Positions 31,834 through 40,776 of a stretch of DNA of 64,000 nt are shown here, in pieces. Made by a program: the position numbers and the translations under genes. The notes beneath the pieces are model-generated. The model saw nothing but the letters and a program-made list of their open reading frames with translations, did not search any database and was not told the DNA's origin. The stretch spans positions 1 through 64,000 of the forward strand of contig CAVBJS010000009.1 in the NCBI GenBank assembly GCA_963596015.1. The letters run 5' to 3'. Source of the DNA: CAG-791 sp963596015. Lineage in GTDB: Bacteria; Bacillota; Clostridia; Lachnospirales; Lachnospiraceae. Position 1 is the first letter of the stretch, and every line of letters starts with the position of its first letter.

Positions 31834-32328
31834 ATAGAGGTAATTAAATAGAGACGTTGAGTTTATGGAATTTAATGGTCATGTGTATGCCTTAAACAGT
31901 CTGATTAAAGGAATACTGGAATGTAGTTGGAGCTAAGCACACAAAAAATATACGTGATCGAACATCTTTAACGAATTAGTTGGAGCTGAAAGCTCCAACT
32001 ATTCGTTAAAGATGCCTTTTGCGAATAGTTGAATGTGCGTGGCAGTAGTACTCTCTCCCCATACATTTCTGTGGATGTTGCCTTTTAAATGTATTTTTCG
32101 CATTTCAAACGATACAAAACAAATATTAACGATCAAAAATAATTACGAATAATCACAAGTAAACATAAAAAATTTCAAATGATCACAGTAGCAATTCACA
32201 CTAGCAATTCACTTTAGCAATAGCAATTTACACTCGTGCAAGTTGCACCGGTTACCGCTGATCAGGAAGATTTCTGTAAAAAAATAAAGCCAGCGATCTG
32301 CCTGGCTTTATTTTTTCTTTATGTTTAA
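31834..32328. other. Gene-free stretch with a 25-base inverted repeat
   Basis: The main feature is CATCTTTAACGAATTAGTTG...GAGCT (31963-31987), a GAA loop, and AGCTCCAACTATTCGTTAAAGATG written across 31991-32014 in pieces AGCTCCAACT / ATTCGTTAAAGATG. It makes a 25-base stem with one mismatch. Only CCTTTTG follows, so it is a weak terminator for dtd at best. Partial echoes occur on both sides (AGTTGGAGCT at 31925; GCGAATAGTT at 32021). AT-rich short repeats built on AGCAATTCAC lie at 32190-32235. A 23-codon frame at 31865 has no convincing ribosome binding site. The minus-strand terminator of the next gene is at 32281. Confidence 0.6.
32281..32318 (-). terminator. Intrinsic terminator of the cytidylate-kinase-like gene
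   Basis: AATAAAGCCAG (32283-32293) pairs with CTGGCTTTATT (32302-32312), with T-runs on both strands. It stands ten bases beyond the stop of the minus-strand gene at 32329. Confidence 0.88.
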
Positions 32329-32964
32329 TTACAGGCTGTTGCGCTTGTCGAATTCATCGATAGCCTGGATCAGCAGATTGGTGGTTCCTTCTATGCCCAA
32401 TAATGCGCTGTTTACGGTTAAGTCATAGCTTTCCGCGCGGCCCCATTTCTTTGAAGAATAATAATTATAATAGCCCTGACGCTGCTTATCCTTCTTGTTC
32501 ATCATATCGATGGCTTTCTGCTCTGTGGTGATATCTGCAAAGCGATGCATGATCTGCTTGACCTTAAAGTCTTCATCGGCATGAATAAAGATATTGATCA
32601 CATTGTGGAAATCACTGAGGGCATAATCTGCGCAGCGGCCAACGATCACGCAGGGACCTTCTCCGGCCACCTTCTTGATGGTATCGAACTGTGCTAAGAA
32701 TACTTTCTGACTGATGGGCATATCTACGAAAGAAGACGCATTGTAGCCAAAGGAGTAAGTATCCATTACCAGATTATACAGGAAAGAATTGGTAGGACGC
32801 TCATCATGCTGCTGGATCATCTCCTGGCAAAAACCGCTTTCCTTGGCAACACGAGCGATCAAATCCTTATCATAACATTTGATGTCATAATGCTGCGCGA
32901 TCTTCTCTGCAATCTCTCTGCCGGCAGAACCGAACTGTCTTCCTACTGTGATAATTGTATTCAT
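32329..32964 (-). CDS. Cytidylate kinase-like family protein
   Basis: 211 residues from ATG 32964, GGGAGG upstream. The N-terminus 'IITVGRQFGSAGREIAEKIA' is the modified P-loop of the cytidylate-kinase-like family, followed by 'CYDKDLIARVAKESGF', 'CVIVGRCADYAL' and 'KDKQRQGYYNYYSSKKWG'. It belongs to an AAA-type nucleoside kinase group abundant in Clostridia and distinct from the essential Cmk; the substrate is not known. It is a single-gene unit with its own promoter (33003-33031) and terminator. Confidence 0.88.
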   Translation of the reverse strand: MNTIITVGRQFGSAGREIAEKIAQHYDIKCYDKDLIARVAKESGFCQEMIQQHDERPTNSFLYNLVMDTYSFGYNASSFVDMPISQKVFLAQFDTIKKVAGEGPCVIVGRCADYALSDFHNVINIFIHADEDFKVKQIMHRFADITTEQKAIDMMNKKDKQRQGYYNYYSSKKWGRAESYDLTVNSALLGIEGTTNLLIQAIDEFDKRNSL

Positions 32965-33002
32965 AAGGTTACCTCCCTTTTTTGATTCTAGGATATGAAG
33001 AT

Positions 33003-33031
33003 ATTATAATCATTTATCACTCAATTTGCAA
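33003..33031 (-). promoter_or_regulatory. SigA-type promoter of the cytidylate-kinase-like gene
   Basis: On the minus strand TTGCAA (33031-33026), 17-base spacer, TATAAT (33008-33003). The start codon is about 40 bases downstream. Confidence 0.8.
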
Positions 33032-33151
33032 ATATTTCCCGATAATTTATGAAAATGTAAGAAAATTCACATACTGTTCAGACGCCAAATAAACGTTAGA
33101 CAAACCGCTGGCGTTCTTTGCGCACTTACAATTGAGATATAACCAGATCCA

Positions 33152-34084
33152 CTACCGGCTCTGTGCCCGCAGCTTTTCCAACAAAGCCGTGAAATACTCC
33201 GGAAGAGGTGCTTTTGTTTCCAGATACTCCCCCGTCACAGGATGGCAAAATCCCAAAATGCCGGCATGGAGACACTGACCATTCAATCCGGAAAAGGGAG
33301 ATTTTCGCCCGGGAGCATAGACCTCATCTCCTAAAAGTGGATGATTGATACCGGCCATATGAACACGGATCTGATGGGTGCGGCCCGTTTCTAACTGACA
33401 TTCCACATAGGTAAAATCCTTAAATCGTTCCAAAACCTTTACATGGGTCACAGCCTGTTTGCCATGCAGCCCATCTGTCACGGCCATTCGCTTTCTTTCC
33501 TTTGGATCACGGCCGATAGGCTTATCGATGGTCAGGGCATCTTCTTTTACAACGCCGTAGCAGACAGCGTAATATTTTCGGACAATGGAATGCTCTTTCA
33601 ACTGAGCGGCAATAGACTGATGCGCTTTGTCATTTTTGCAGATGATCAAAGAACCTGTGGTATCTCTGTCTATGCGGTGTACAATGCCCGGCCGCATAAT
33701 GCCGTTGATACCGGATAAATGATCGCCGCAGTGATACATGACGGCATTCACCAAGGTGCCGGAAGAATGTCCCGGCGCCGGATGGACCACCATTCCTTTG
33801 GGCTTATCCACCACCAGCACATCCTCATCCTCATAGAGGATAGAGAGAGGGATATCCTCCGGCGTGATATCCGCCATAACGTGGTCCGGCAAAATAATAT
33901 GAAGCGCATCCCCCTCCCGCACTCGGGTACTTGGTTTTGTGCATTTTTCGTTTAAAAGCAGATGTTCCTCTTTTAAAAGCTTTTGCAGATAGCTGCGAGA
34001 CTGGTCCGGCAGCAGCAGACTGGCTACCTTGTCTACCCGCTGTCCCTCTTCCTCCTCGGAAATTACGAAATGAAATTCCTGCAT
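33152..34084 (-). CDS. rluD: RluD-type 23S rRNA pseudouridine synthase
   Basis: 310 residues. An N-terminal S4 RNA-binding domain ('QRVDKVASLLLPDQSRSYLQ') precedes the catalytic domain with the invariant Asp in 'RPGIVHRIDRDTTGSLIICK'. Other motifs: 'DVLVVDKPKGMVVHPAPGH', 'LETGRTHQIRVHMAGINHPLLG'. It isomerises uridines in the ribosome or another RNA; the exact target cannot be told between RluD-like paralogues. In Firmicutes the gene typically follows lspA, as here, with 57 bases between them. Confidence 0.93.
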   Translation of the reverse strand: MQEFHFVISEEEEGQRVDKVASLLLPDQSRSYLQKLLKEEHLLLNEKCTKPSTRVREGDALHIILPDHVMADITPEDIPLSILYEDEDVLVVDKPKGMVVHPAPGHSSGTLVNAVMYHCGDHLSGINGIMRPGIVHRIDRDTTGSLIICKNDKAHQSIAAQLKEHSIVRKYYAVCYGVVKEDALTIDKPIGRDPKERKRMAVTDGLHGKQAVTHVKVLERFKDFTYVECQLETGRTHQIRVHMAGINHPLLGDEVYAPGRKSPFSGLNGQCLHAGILGFCHPVTGEYLETKAPLPEYFTALLEKLRAQSR

Positions 34085-34141
34085 ATATGTGTATCCTATT
34101 TACGCTGCGTTTTTCGATCATTGCGCAGACATCGATCGATA

Positions 34142-34711
34142 TTATCTCGTCTTTTTAATATTCTTCAGGTAGGCAAAATCCTCATCATCCTTGTAATAGA
34201 AAAGAAGAAGGATCACCAGCAAAAAGGTACCTACCGATACATAGATATCCGCTACGTTAAAGATCGGGAAATCGATCAGAGAAAAATAGATGAAATCCCG
34301 CACATAATTAAGGGTAAGTCTGTCGATCAGATTGCCCATTGCCCCGGCAATGATAAACAAAAGCAATACCCGCAGGGGTCTGTAATAGCGGGTGCGCGGG
34401 GTCAAATAGCGAAAATAAAGGATGGCCACGATGGCCACGATGGCTACCAAAGAAAAGAAAAACTGGCCATTTTGCATAATACCGAAGGCTGCGCCCCGGT
34501 TTTCCAGATATTGCAGTTCCAAAACGCCCGGGATCAGACTGACAGAGGGCTTCTCCCGCAGAAAATTAGTTGCCAGATTCTTGGTAAAAAGATCCATTAG
34601 GATCAACGCTATCACCAAAATTGTAGAGGAACCTGCCACCTTATTTAAGGAAGCTTCGCCCTCGAAATGAATCCCCTTTCGCTGATATCTCTTATCGATC
34701 ACTGTACCCAT
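34142..34711 (-). CDS. lspA: Lipoprotein signal peptidase
   Basis: 189 residues from ATG 34711 (AAGGA eight bases upstream). Four membrane helices with the two catalytic Asp in 'GNLIDRLTLNYVRDFIYF' and 'FNVADIYV'; 'LENRGAAFGIMQN' is the conserved Asn-Arg-Gly loop. It cuts lipoprotein signal peptides after lipidation, including presumably that of the DacA-like protein at 39666. About 25 extra residues precede the first helix compared with common LspA lengths. rluD follows. Confidence 0.94.
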   Translation of the reverse strand: MGTVIDKRYQRKGIHFEGEASLNKVAGSSTILVIALILMDLFTKNLATNFLREKPSVSLIPGVLELQYLENRGAAFGIMQNGQFFFSLVAIVAIVAILYFRYLTPRTRYYRPLRVLLLFIIAGAMGNLIDRLTLNYVRDFIYFSLIDFPIFNVADIYVSVGTFLLVILLLFYYKDDEDFAYLKNIKKTR

Positions 34712-34883
34712 ATGATGTGTCCTTCTCTGTATTCGTTACTATAAAAGATCGGTCAAGTGTTCGGAACGTGGCTGCGATCCTGGGTTTCATAGATATCTTG
34801 CAGTTTCCTATCGTTGTTCGTTCACCTGGTCTGTCTTTACACTTTAACCTGCGTTTGATCGTTGCCGTATATCTTCGATCGTT

Positions 34884-35993
34884 CTATTCCCCATCCTCTA
34901 CATACAGGATCTCCTGCAGAGCTGCTCGCATTTCCTCGTCGGTGACGGAAGAATCCACAAAGGCTTTGCCCACCTTTTTAAGGAGAATAAATTTAATATG
35001 TCCGTTCTCCATCTTCTTATCAGAATGGGTCAGGGCAATGATCCGGTCGATGTCGATATCCTCCACTGAGATAGGAAGCCCGAAGGGAACAAACATATCC
35101 CGGACCTCATAGTACTCCTCCATGGAGAGCAATTCCTTTTTCCAGGAAATAAAGGCGGCTGCCACACACCCAAGAGCTACGCATTCTCCGTGATATAATT
35201 CAAAATTGCGGTATTTTTCAATGGCATGTCCCAGTGTATGGCCGAAATTCAGGAGTTTTCTCTCATTTTCCTCGAAAGGATCCTTCTCCACTACCAATTT
35301 TTTGACCATATTACTGTTATACAGCATCTCCTGTAATATTTCCGTATCTCTCTCATTGATCTCATAGATATGATCGATGAGCCATTCATAGAAATGCTGG
35401 TCTTTGATCAGGCCGTGCTTCATGATCTCTGCAAAACCATCGGCAAACCGTCTTGTGTCCAGTGTCTGCAGGACAGAGACATTTTCGTAGACCAGGATCG
35501 GCATCTTGAAGGCACCAACCATATTCTTATAGCCGTCAAAATCCACCCCGGTCTTACCGCCGATACTGGAATCCGCCTGGGCCAAAAGGGAAGTGGGGAT
35601 CTGCACGAAATTGACGCCCCGAAGATACGTAGCTGCCACAAAACCGGTGATATCACCTACTACGCCGCCGCCTAATGCCACCAGAAGGTCTTTTCTTTCA
35701 TAGTGATGCTCTATCAAAAACTGATAGATATCCCTGACTGTGTCCAGATTTTTATGTTCTTCTCCGGCAGGGAAGGTATAAAGATCTGTCTGGGAGGCAT
35801 GTCCCTGCAGGCAGGAAAGCACCTGTTCTCCATACAGAGGGCCTACGTTGGAGTCGGTGATAACGGCTATTTTGCGTCCGGCATATCCAAGCTTTTCCAA
35901 CTGCGGCCACAGCTGCTCAAAATCAGCCGTATAAAGGATATCATAGCAAGGCTTTTTGTTGGCGTTGACGGTGAGTATACTTTGTTTTTCCAT
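34884..35993 (-). CDS. aroB: 3-dehydroquinate synthase
   Basis: 369 residues, ATG 35993 with AAAGG upstream. The NAD-binding 'LLVALGGGVVGDITGFVAAT', the metal-binding region 'GFAEIMKHGLIKD' and 'LLNFGHTLGHAIEKY', and 'QADSSIGGKTGVDF' are all present. It makes dehydroquinate from DAHP, the second shikimate step. DAHP synthase is encoded at 61310 and the trp operon at 19713, so shikimate genes are scattered. A sepF terminator lies between it and the division genes. Confidence 0.96.
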   Translation of the reverse strand: MEKQSILTVNANKKPCYDILYTADFEQLWPQLEKLGYAGRKIAVITDSNVGPLYGEQVLSCLQGHASQTDLYTFPAGEEHKNLDTVRDIYQFLIEHHYERKDLLVALGGGVVGDITGFVAATYLRGVNFVQIPTSLLAQADSSIGGKTGVDFDGYKNMVGAFKMPILVYENVSVLQTLDTRRFADGFAEIMKHGLIKDQHFYEWLIDHIYEINERDTEILQEMLYNSNMVKKLVVEKDPFEENERKLLNFGHTLGHAIEKYRNFELYHGECVALGCVAAAFISWKKELLSMEEYYEVRDMFVPFGLPISVEDIDIDRIIALTHSDKKMENGHIKFILLKKVGKAFVDSSVTDEEMRAALQEILYVEDGE

Positions 35994-36035
35994 AATTACC
36001 TTTCTTTTCCAAATGGGCCGCGTGGCGGCTTATTG

Positions 36036-36070
36036 TAAAAAAAACGCGCCAAACCCTTTGTTCGGCGCGT
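36036..36070 (-). terminator. Intrinsic terminator after sepF
   Basis: On the minus strand ACGCGCC (36070-36064) pairs with GGCGCGT (36050-36044), followed by TTTTTTT. It lies 14 bases after the sepF stop and separates it from aroB. Confidence 0.88.
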
Positions 36071-36083
36071 TCACTGTTTCCTG

Positions 36084-36695
36084 TTAACCCTGTCCCAGCG
36101 GAATATTCAGTGCTGAACCACCCATAGATCCTGTGCTTAAACTGCCGTCTGACAGAGAGAGCGATGTAGGAACATCACCGGAAATGTCTACTGCAGCAGG
36201 CGTAATGACAAAGATATAGCGGGAAATATTATGTAATTTGCCATCGATGGCGTAGCATGCGCCGGAAGCAAAATCCAGTATCCGCTGGGCTACGCTGAAA
36301 TCCAGACCTTCCAGATTCAATACAACAGTTCTGTTGGACAACAGTGTCTGTGCGATCTCCATTTCATCCTCTACCTGGGTGGGCTTGATCACACAAACCT
36401 CACGACCTGCAGGGATCATAGGCTTTTTCGCGGAACGGGCCCCTGCGGAAGAAGAACCGGCACCGGAAGCACTGCGAGGAGAACGTTCTCTGTCCCGATC
36501 CCTGTCTCTGTCACGTTCTGTGCGGGAACGACTCTCTCGTCCGCTTTCCTCTTCCATTTCTTCTCTGGTGCGGAAACGGCTGACTTTTCGGGAAGGCCTT
36601 TCGTCCATCAGATCATCATCATCGTCTTCTTCATCATAGTAATCATAGTCCTCATCAGAACCTGAAATAGTCTTAAATAAGTCCCTAAAGCCCAT
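36084..36695 (-). CDS. sepF: Cell division protein SepF
   Basis: 203 residues. The N-terminal amphipathic membrane-binding start (MGFRDLFKTI) is followed by a long linker with Asp/Glu runs and an Arg-Asp repeat (RTERDRDRDRDRERSPRS). The C-terminal SepF domain has 'VCVIKPTQVEDEMEIAQTLL', 'RTVVLNLEGLDFSVAQRILDF' (part shown) and 'SGACYAIDGKLHNIS'. SepF ties FtsZ to the membrane and arranges the division septum. The tail after residue 175 is Gly/Ser-rich. yggS precedes it by 21 bases, the conserved ylm arrangement. Confidence 0.95.
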   Translation of the reverse strand: MGFRDLFKTISGSDEDYDYYDEEDDDDDLMDERPSRKVSRFRTREEMEEESGRESRSRTERDRDRDRDRERSPRSASGAGSSSAGARSAKKPMIPAGREVCVIKPTQVEDEMEIAQTLLSNRTVVLNLEGLDFSVAQRILDFASGACYAIDGKLHNISRYIFVITPAAVDISGDVPTSLSLSDGSLSTGSMGGSALNIPLGQG

Positions 36696-36716
36696 CGTGC
36701 TTACTCCTATCTGTAT

Positions 36717-37418
36717 TTATAAGGTAGTGCCGTAGTCACGTTCTCCGAAAATACCTGTACCTACACGCACCATGGTTGCGCCTTCCTCAATAGCAACTTC
36801 ATAATCGCCGGTCATTCCCATGGAAAGCTCAATCATATCTACATTATCGATGCATTTAGATTTGATGTCAACCTGTAATTCCTTTAAACGGCGGAAATAC
36901 GGGCGATTTGTCTCCGGATCTTCTGTATAAGGCGCAATGGTCATAAGCCCCCGAACCTGCACCCCCGGCAGCATGGCTATCTCTCTGATCAGAGCCTCTG
37001 TCTCCTCACAGGAAATACCGAATTTACTTTCCTCCTGGGCCACATTTACCTCGATCAGCACAGGCATTACCCGGCCGACCTTTACTGCTTCCTTACTGAT
37101 GGTCTGTGCGAGGGCCAGGTTATCTACACTGTGGATCATGACGATCCGGGGATCCATCAGGTATTTTACCTTGTTCTTCTGCAAATGACCGATCATATGC
37201 CAATGAATATCGCCAGGCAGCTGGGGAAGCTTATCCTTCATCTCCTGCACCTTGTTCTCACCGAACTGTCTGCCGCCGGCCTCGTAAGCCTCCCGCAGCA
37301 TGTCCACCGGCTTTGTTTTGGTAACGCAGATCAGGGTAACATCCTCTCTGTTTTTGCCGGCTCTTTGGCAGGCTGCCGCTACTTTTTCTTCTACGATCTT
37401 CAGATTTTCCTGTACCAT
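36717..37418 (-). CDS. YggS-type pyridoxal phosphate homeostasis protein
   Basis: 233 residues from ATG 37418, GGAG six bases upstream. The PLP lysine lies in 'LICVTKTKPVDMLREAYEAG', and other barrel motifs are 'FGENKVQEMKDKL', 'WHMIGHLQKNKVKYL', 'IEVNVAQEESKFGI', 'GLMTIAPYTED' and 'LSMGMTGDYEVAIEEGATMV' (part shown). It binds PLP without known catalysis and keeps free PLP and amino-acid pools in balance. In Firmicutes it regularly precedes sepF. Confidence 0.94.
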   Translation of the reverse strand: MVQENLKIVEEKVAAACQRAGKNREDVTLICVTKTKPVDMLREAYEAGGRQFGENKVQEMKDKLPQLPGDIHWHMIGHLQKNKVKYLMDPRIVMIHSVDNLALAQTISKEAVKVGRVMPVLIEVNVAQEESKFGISCEETEALIREIAMLPGVQVRGLMTIAPYTEDPETNRPYFRRLKELQVDIKSKCIDNVDMIELSMGMTGDYEVAIEEGATMVRVGTGIFGERDYGTTL

Positions 37419-37577
37419 AATACACTCCATTTGTAAGCACTTAATAATACATTGTCACTTATCTGTTTTCTAAGACTGTTTTATTCTTTCAAAATCTACG
37501 GTCACGGGAGCCGAACGTTCCGGTCTTCGGCTTCGGTAGGCTGGATCACTTATTCTATATCGCCAAGACACATCTTT

Positions 37578-38990
37578 TTATTGATTGATCAGCTCATCTG
37601 CGCTGATGGAAGAAGCATCCAGCACGATGTAGTCATATTCCGCCAGGCCGTAGGTGGTATTGGGCTGCACGATAGAATATTCCTCATTCTTATACAGTAC
37701 ATTTACCTCGCGGAAATCTGCATAGCCCTTATTGATATTATAAACACCTACCAACGGTGCCTGCTCACTGATGGTGAACGTCTCTTCCGAATCCGGCTTT
37801 ACGATCACATCTCCTGCATTTAGCTTAGTCTGGTCAAGATAATACTGGGTCTCCGTCTCGCTGTAAGGGGAGGAAGCCACGAATTCCGTACTCTTTTGTC
37901 CGTTTTCGCTGTATGTCTGGAGGATGACGCCGCGGTTGCCACCGGTACCGATGGTAATATACTCCTTGGGCACCAGGAAAAAGTCGCTTTCCACGATAGC
38001 TGTATTAGGAACCTTTAAGCCCTTTTGTTCTTCCGTGATCAGTTCGATATCCAGAAACCGCTCACCACAGAAGGTTACCATAGAATTGGTAAAACTAAGA
38101 CATACCAGAGACTGGTCATCCCCCATATCTCTGGTGGATACTTGTCCCCAGGATTCGTATTGGTTTTGCAGGAATCGCACTTTGACATACTCTAAGTCTG
38201 TCAGTTCCTGGGCTTTTTCGTTAGTAGTCCGGATCACCACCGACCAGTTTTCTGCCGTACAAAGCTTATAGGCAGGATCTCCTGTGGCTACCAGCATATT
38301 GTTTTCCAGAGAATTTTTCGTATAGTTACTTTCATCAAAATCCTCCAGGGTCAGAGTATCCAGCGTTTTGTTTTCAAAACCGTCTGTATTGTAGATCAGG
38401 ATACCGGGGGAGGCCGCATAACCGTAATGGATGGAGACACCGGAGCTGCCGGAAGCGATATCGTTTAAGCTGGAAAGCACACTGCTGCCTGCCAGGGCCT
38501 GCACATTCTCACTGAAGGTGCTTTTAAACGTATAGAGACCGGAAAAATCCTCCTTATGAAAACCGGAAGAAAAAGCAATAATGTCACTTTTGAGTTCTGA
38601 TAGCTGGGCCTGGGTCAGCGTTGCCTCATCTGCCGTCTGGGAATCCAGGTAATCTTTCAGTGTGCCGGATTCATCTACGGTATAAGCCAGATCTCCCACC
38701 CCCAGGTGTACGCCCTGCTGACTGAAATAATTCACATAACCGTTATAGTCACTGGGAACGATCTGCTCCGTGCGCAGTGCAATACCACGATAGACATTGT
38801 TCGCAGACAAAGAACCTGTGCGCACCTCATAGCCCACTGTTTTCTTGGAGGTGGCATAGAGAAATACACAGATAAACATATAAACAAAGATGAATCCCAG
38901 AATAATGACAGCAAGGTTAATATTAAATGGCTTCTTATAGCGGGATATTTTGCTGTTTTTTTTCTTTTTTCTTCTCCTTTGTTGTGCCAA
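37578..38990 (-). CDS. HlyD-like membrane-anchored adaptor protein
   Basis: 470 residues. The only suitable start is TTG 38990 (GAGG nine bases upstream), giving a very basic N-terminus (RRRKKKKNSKISRYKK) and one membrane helix (LAVIILGFIFVYMFICVFL). The rest is outside: an HlyD-type barrel start 'YEVRTGSLSANNVYRGIALR', a helical region near 120-200, and a second beta part with 'VPNTAIVESDFFLVPKEYIT'. Members of this group lie next to yggS/sepF in Lachnospiraceae and are annotated as HlyD-domain proteins, but no export ATPase is nearby. The role is unknown; a link to the division site is inference. Confidence 0.8.
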   Translation of the reverse strand: MAQQRRRKKKKNSKISRYKKPFNINLAVIILGFIFVYMFICVFLYATSKKTVGYEVRTGSLSANNVYRGIALRTEQIVPSDYNGYVNYFSQQGVHLGVGDLAYTVDESGTLKDYLDSQTADEATLTQAQLSELKSDIIAFSSGFHKEDFSGLYTFKSTFSENVQALAGSSVLSSLNDIASGSSGVSIHYGYAASPGILIYNTDGFENKTLDTLTLEDFDESNYTKNSLENNMLVATGDPAYKLCTAENWSVVIRTTNEKAQELTDLEYVKVRFLQNQYESWGQVSTRDMGDDQSLVCLSFTNSMVTFCGERFLDIELITEEQKGLKVPNTAIVESDFFLVPKEYITIGTGGNRGVILQTYSENGQKSTEFVASSPYSETETQYYLDQTKLNAGDVIVKPDSEETFTISEQAPLVGVYNINKGYADFREVNVLYKNEEYSIVQPNTTYGLAEYDYIVLDASSISADELINQ

Positions 38991-39034
38991 AGATCAATAC
39001 CTCATGCGCTGCGACAGTTCTATCCGTATACGTT

Positions 39035-39060
39035 AAAAAAGCCCCGGGGTTTCCCGAGGC
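39035..39060 (-). terminator. Intrinsic terminator after the P-loop protein gene
   Basis: On the minus strand GCCTCGGG-AAA-CCCCGGGGC is followed by TTTTTT. It lies just after the stop at 39075 and before the HlyD-like gene. Confidence 0.85.
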
Positions 39061-39074
39061 TCTGGGATCTTGCA

Positions 39075-39494
39075 TTAAAGGGAGATGGCAACCAGGGGCT
39101 TTACAGCTTCCGGAATCTCTTCCTCATCCATAGAAACACTTAAAACAAAATCGATATGGAACTTCTCACTCATGTCCTGCAGCTTTTTCACAGTATCAGT
39201 GATATCCTTCTCTTTCAGATCTGCAATATCAAGGAAGCTGTCAAAATACATCTGCTCAAGATCGTGATCCTGAGATATGATGCCGCTGACAAATCCAACA
39301 AACTCATCTGTATTCGTGATCATAAAATCAGGGACACAGATCAATCTGATCTTATTATTGAGCTCATACATGTGCTTCTTGCTCTTATCAAGATAGCAAA
39401 TGTTACCGAGAATGCCTTTTACTTCCGCATTGACTTTATCCAATAAACATTTTGTCTTGCCTTTGCCCTTTTTGCCCACAATCAACTGTACCAT
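39075..39494 (-). CDS. Small P-loop protein of unknown role
   Basis: 139 residues. A Walker A-like loop GKKGKGKTK starts at residue 7, directly after the first strand (MVQLIV). Two later segments could be strands of a small RecA-like or Zot-like core (NKIRLICVPDF; 'FHIDFVLSVSMDEEEI'). No Walker B acid is obvious. Homologues in this order are often labelled 'PilT' without support. The gene has its own promoter (39597-39625) and terminator, so it is a single-gene unit. I would not assign a function. Confidence 0.75.
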   Translation of the reverse strand: MVQLIVGKKGKGKTKCLLDKVNAEVKGILGNICYLDKSKKHMYELNNKIRLICVPDFMITNTDEFVGFVSGIISQDHDLEQMYFDSFLDIADLKEKDITDTVKKLQDMSEKFHIDFVLSVSMDEEEIPEAVKPLVAISL

Positions 39495-39596
39495 TGGAAT
39501 GCCCTCCTGCGTTCATCTTACGTCTGTCTGACGTTTATACGAAAGACAGTCGGCGCCTCTTACCAACCGAAAAGCGCTGCGGTTTTGTATGTGTCT

Positions 39597-39625
39597 ATTA
39601 TATGATAGATATAGATAAAAAACAA
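39597..39625 (-). promoter_or_regulatory. SigA-type promoter of the P-loop protein gene
   Basis: On the minus strand TTGTTT (39625-39620), 17-base spacer, TATAAT (39602-39597). The leader of about 95 bases contains ACGTC/GACGT inverted repeats at 39515-39535. Confidence 0.7.
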
Positions 39626-39665
39626 TGAAAATTTTCTGAATTTATAGTCAAAATGAACCATTATG

Positions 39666-40691
39666 CTACTGCGGCACTTCCGTCAGCAGACTGTTCATCA
39701 CTGTATAGAGACTGTCCTTGGTGCCTGCTCGCATGACGATGGAAATGTACGGATTTCCGGAGGTATCCCTGGAAAGCATGATCAGACAGTGACCTGCCGC
39801 ATTGGTGGTGCCTGTCTTTCCGCCGATCACCGTGATATTGGACGGCGCATTGACCTCGCCTATCAGATAATAGTTCGTAGAGACCAGATTGACTTCCTTG
39901 TCTGCCCCCGACTGATCATGGTATACGGTGGAATAGCTGGTCATATTGATGATCTCTTTAAAGAGGTCATATTGTATCGCCTCGTTAAAGATAAGGTACA
40001 TATCATAAGCTGTGGTATAGTGATTTTCATCGCTAAGGCCGTTGGAATTGATAAAATTGGTATTGGTGGCACCTATGGAAATGGCCTCGTCGTTCATCAT
40101 CTGAATGAAGTTTTCCATGCTGCCGCCGATATTTTCAGCAATCATTACCGCCACATCGTTGGCAGAATAGATCAGCAAAATATGCAATGCCTGGTCTAAG
40201 GTCATGGTATCCCCGGGCTTTAAGCCACAGACCTGGGCATCCGGATCAGACATCAACACATTGGAGGATGCTGTCAATACCGTATCGGCCGAGCTATGTT
40301 TCAAAGCCACAAGGGCTGTCATGACCTTTGTCATACTGGCGGGATACAACTTGGTAAAGATATTCTTGGCATACAGCACATTTTTATTATTCAGATCAAA
40401 AACAGCAGCTGCACTGACATCGGAGGTATCGATGGGCACAGTGCCCTCCACATCTGCATCGGCCACGCAAAGATCTGCGGCAAAGGGCCTGGCCATCTCC
40501 GCAGAAGGATTAGACGAGGATAGGAAGCTGTAATTACTCTCCGACGCCATCTGGGTGTAGGCTAATTGGTACTTGCTGCCACAGCCGGATAAAAGCAGTG
40601 TTCCAAGACTGCATACAGAAAGCAGGCAAACACATCTTTTGCCTGCTTTTTTCATGTTATGTGCTGTTATCGAGTTAAAAATATGCATCAT
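39666..40691 (-). CDS. dacA: D-alanyl-D-alanine carboxypeptidase (PBP5-type lipoprotein)
   Basis: 341 residues. After a basic start the lipobox LLLSGC lies near residue 36, so this is a lipoprotein. Catalytic motifs of the serine carboxypeptidase are complete: SxxK as SMTK in 'YPASMTKVMTALVAL', SxN as SAN in 'LLIYSANDVAVMIAENIGG', and KTG in 'IGGKTGTTNAAGHCL'. It trims the pentapeptide of peptidoglycan. The usual C-terminal beta domain of PBP5 is missing; the protein ends soon after the KTG domain. Start 40691 or 40688 are both possible (AGGAA ten bases upstream). Confidence 0.92.
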   Translation of the reverse strand: MMHIFNSITAHNMKKAGKRCVCLLSVCSLGTLLLSGCGSKYQLAYTQMASESNYSFLSSSNPSAEMARPFAADLCVADADVEGTVPIDTSDVSAAAVFDLNNKNVLYAKNIFTKLYPASMTKVMTALVALKHSSADTVLTASSNVLMSDPDAQVCGLKPGDTMTLDQALHILLIYSANDVAVMIAENIGGSMENFIQMMNDEAISIGATNTNFINSNGLSDENHYTTAYDMYLIFNEAIQYDLFKEIINMTSYSTVYHDQSGADKEVNLVSTNYYLIGEVNAPSNITVIGGKTGTTNAAGHCLIMLSRDTSGNPYISIVMRAGTKDSLYTVMNSLLTEVPQ

Positions 40692-40776
40692 CTAAGCGGA
40701 ATTTCCTGACGATCACTACGTCATCATCAATAAACGAATCAGTATCTGTCCGGGTTTACTTTAGGAATTCCCCGGA

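Noticed and set aside
40621..40652. Plus-strand terminator-like hairpin AGCAGGCAAA...TTTTGCCTGCTTTTTT
   Set aside because: It lies in the lipoprotein signal-peptide codons of the minus-strand dacA gene, and no plus-strand transcription unit leads into it.
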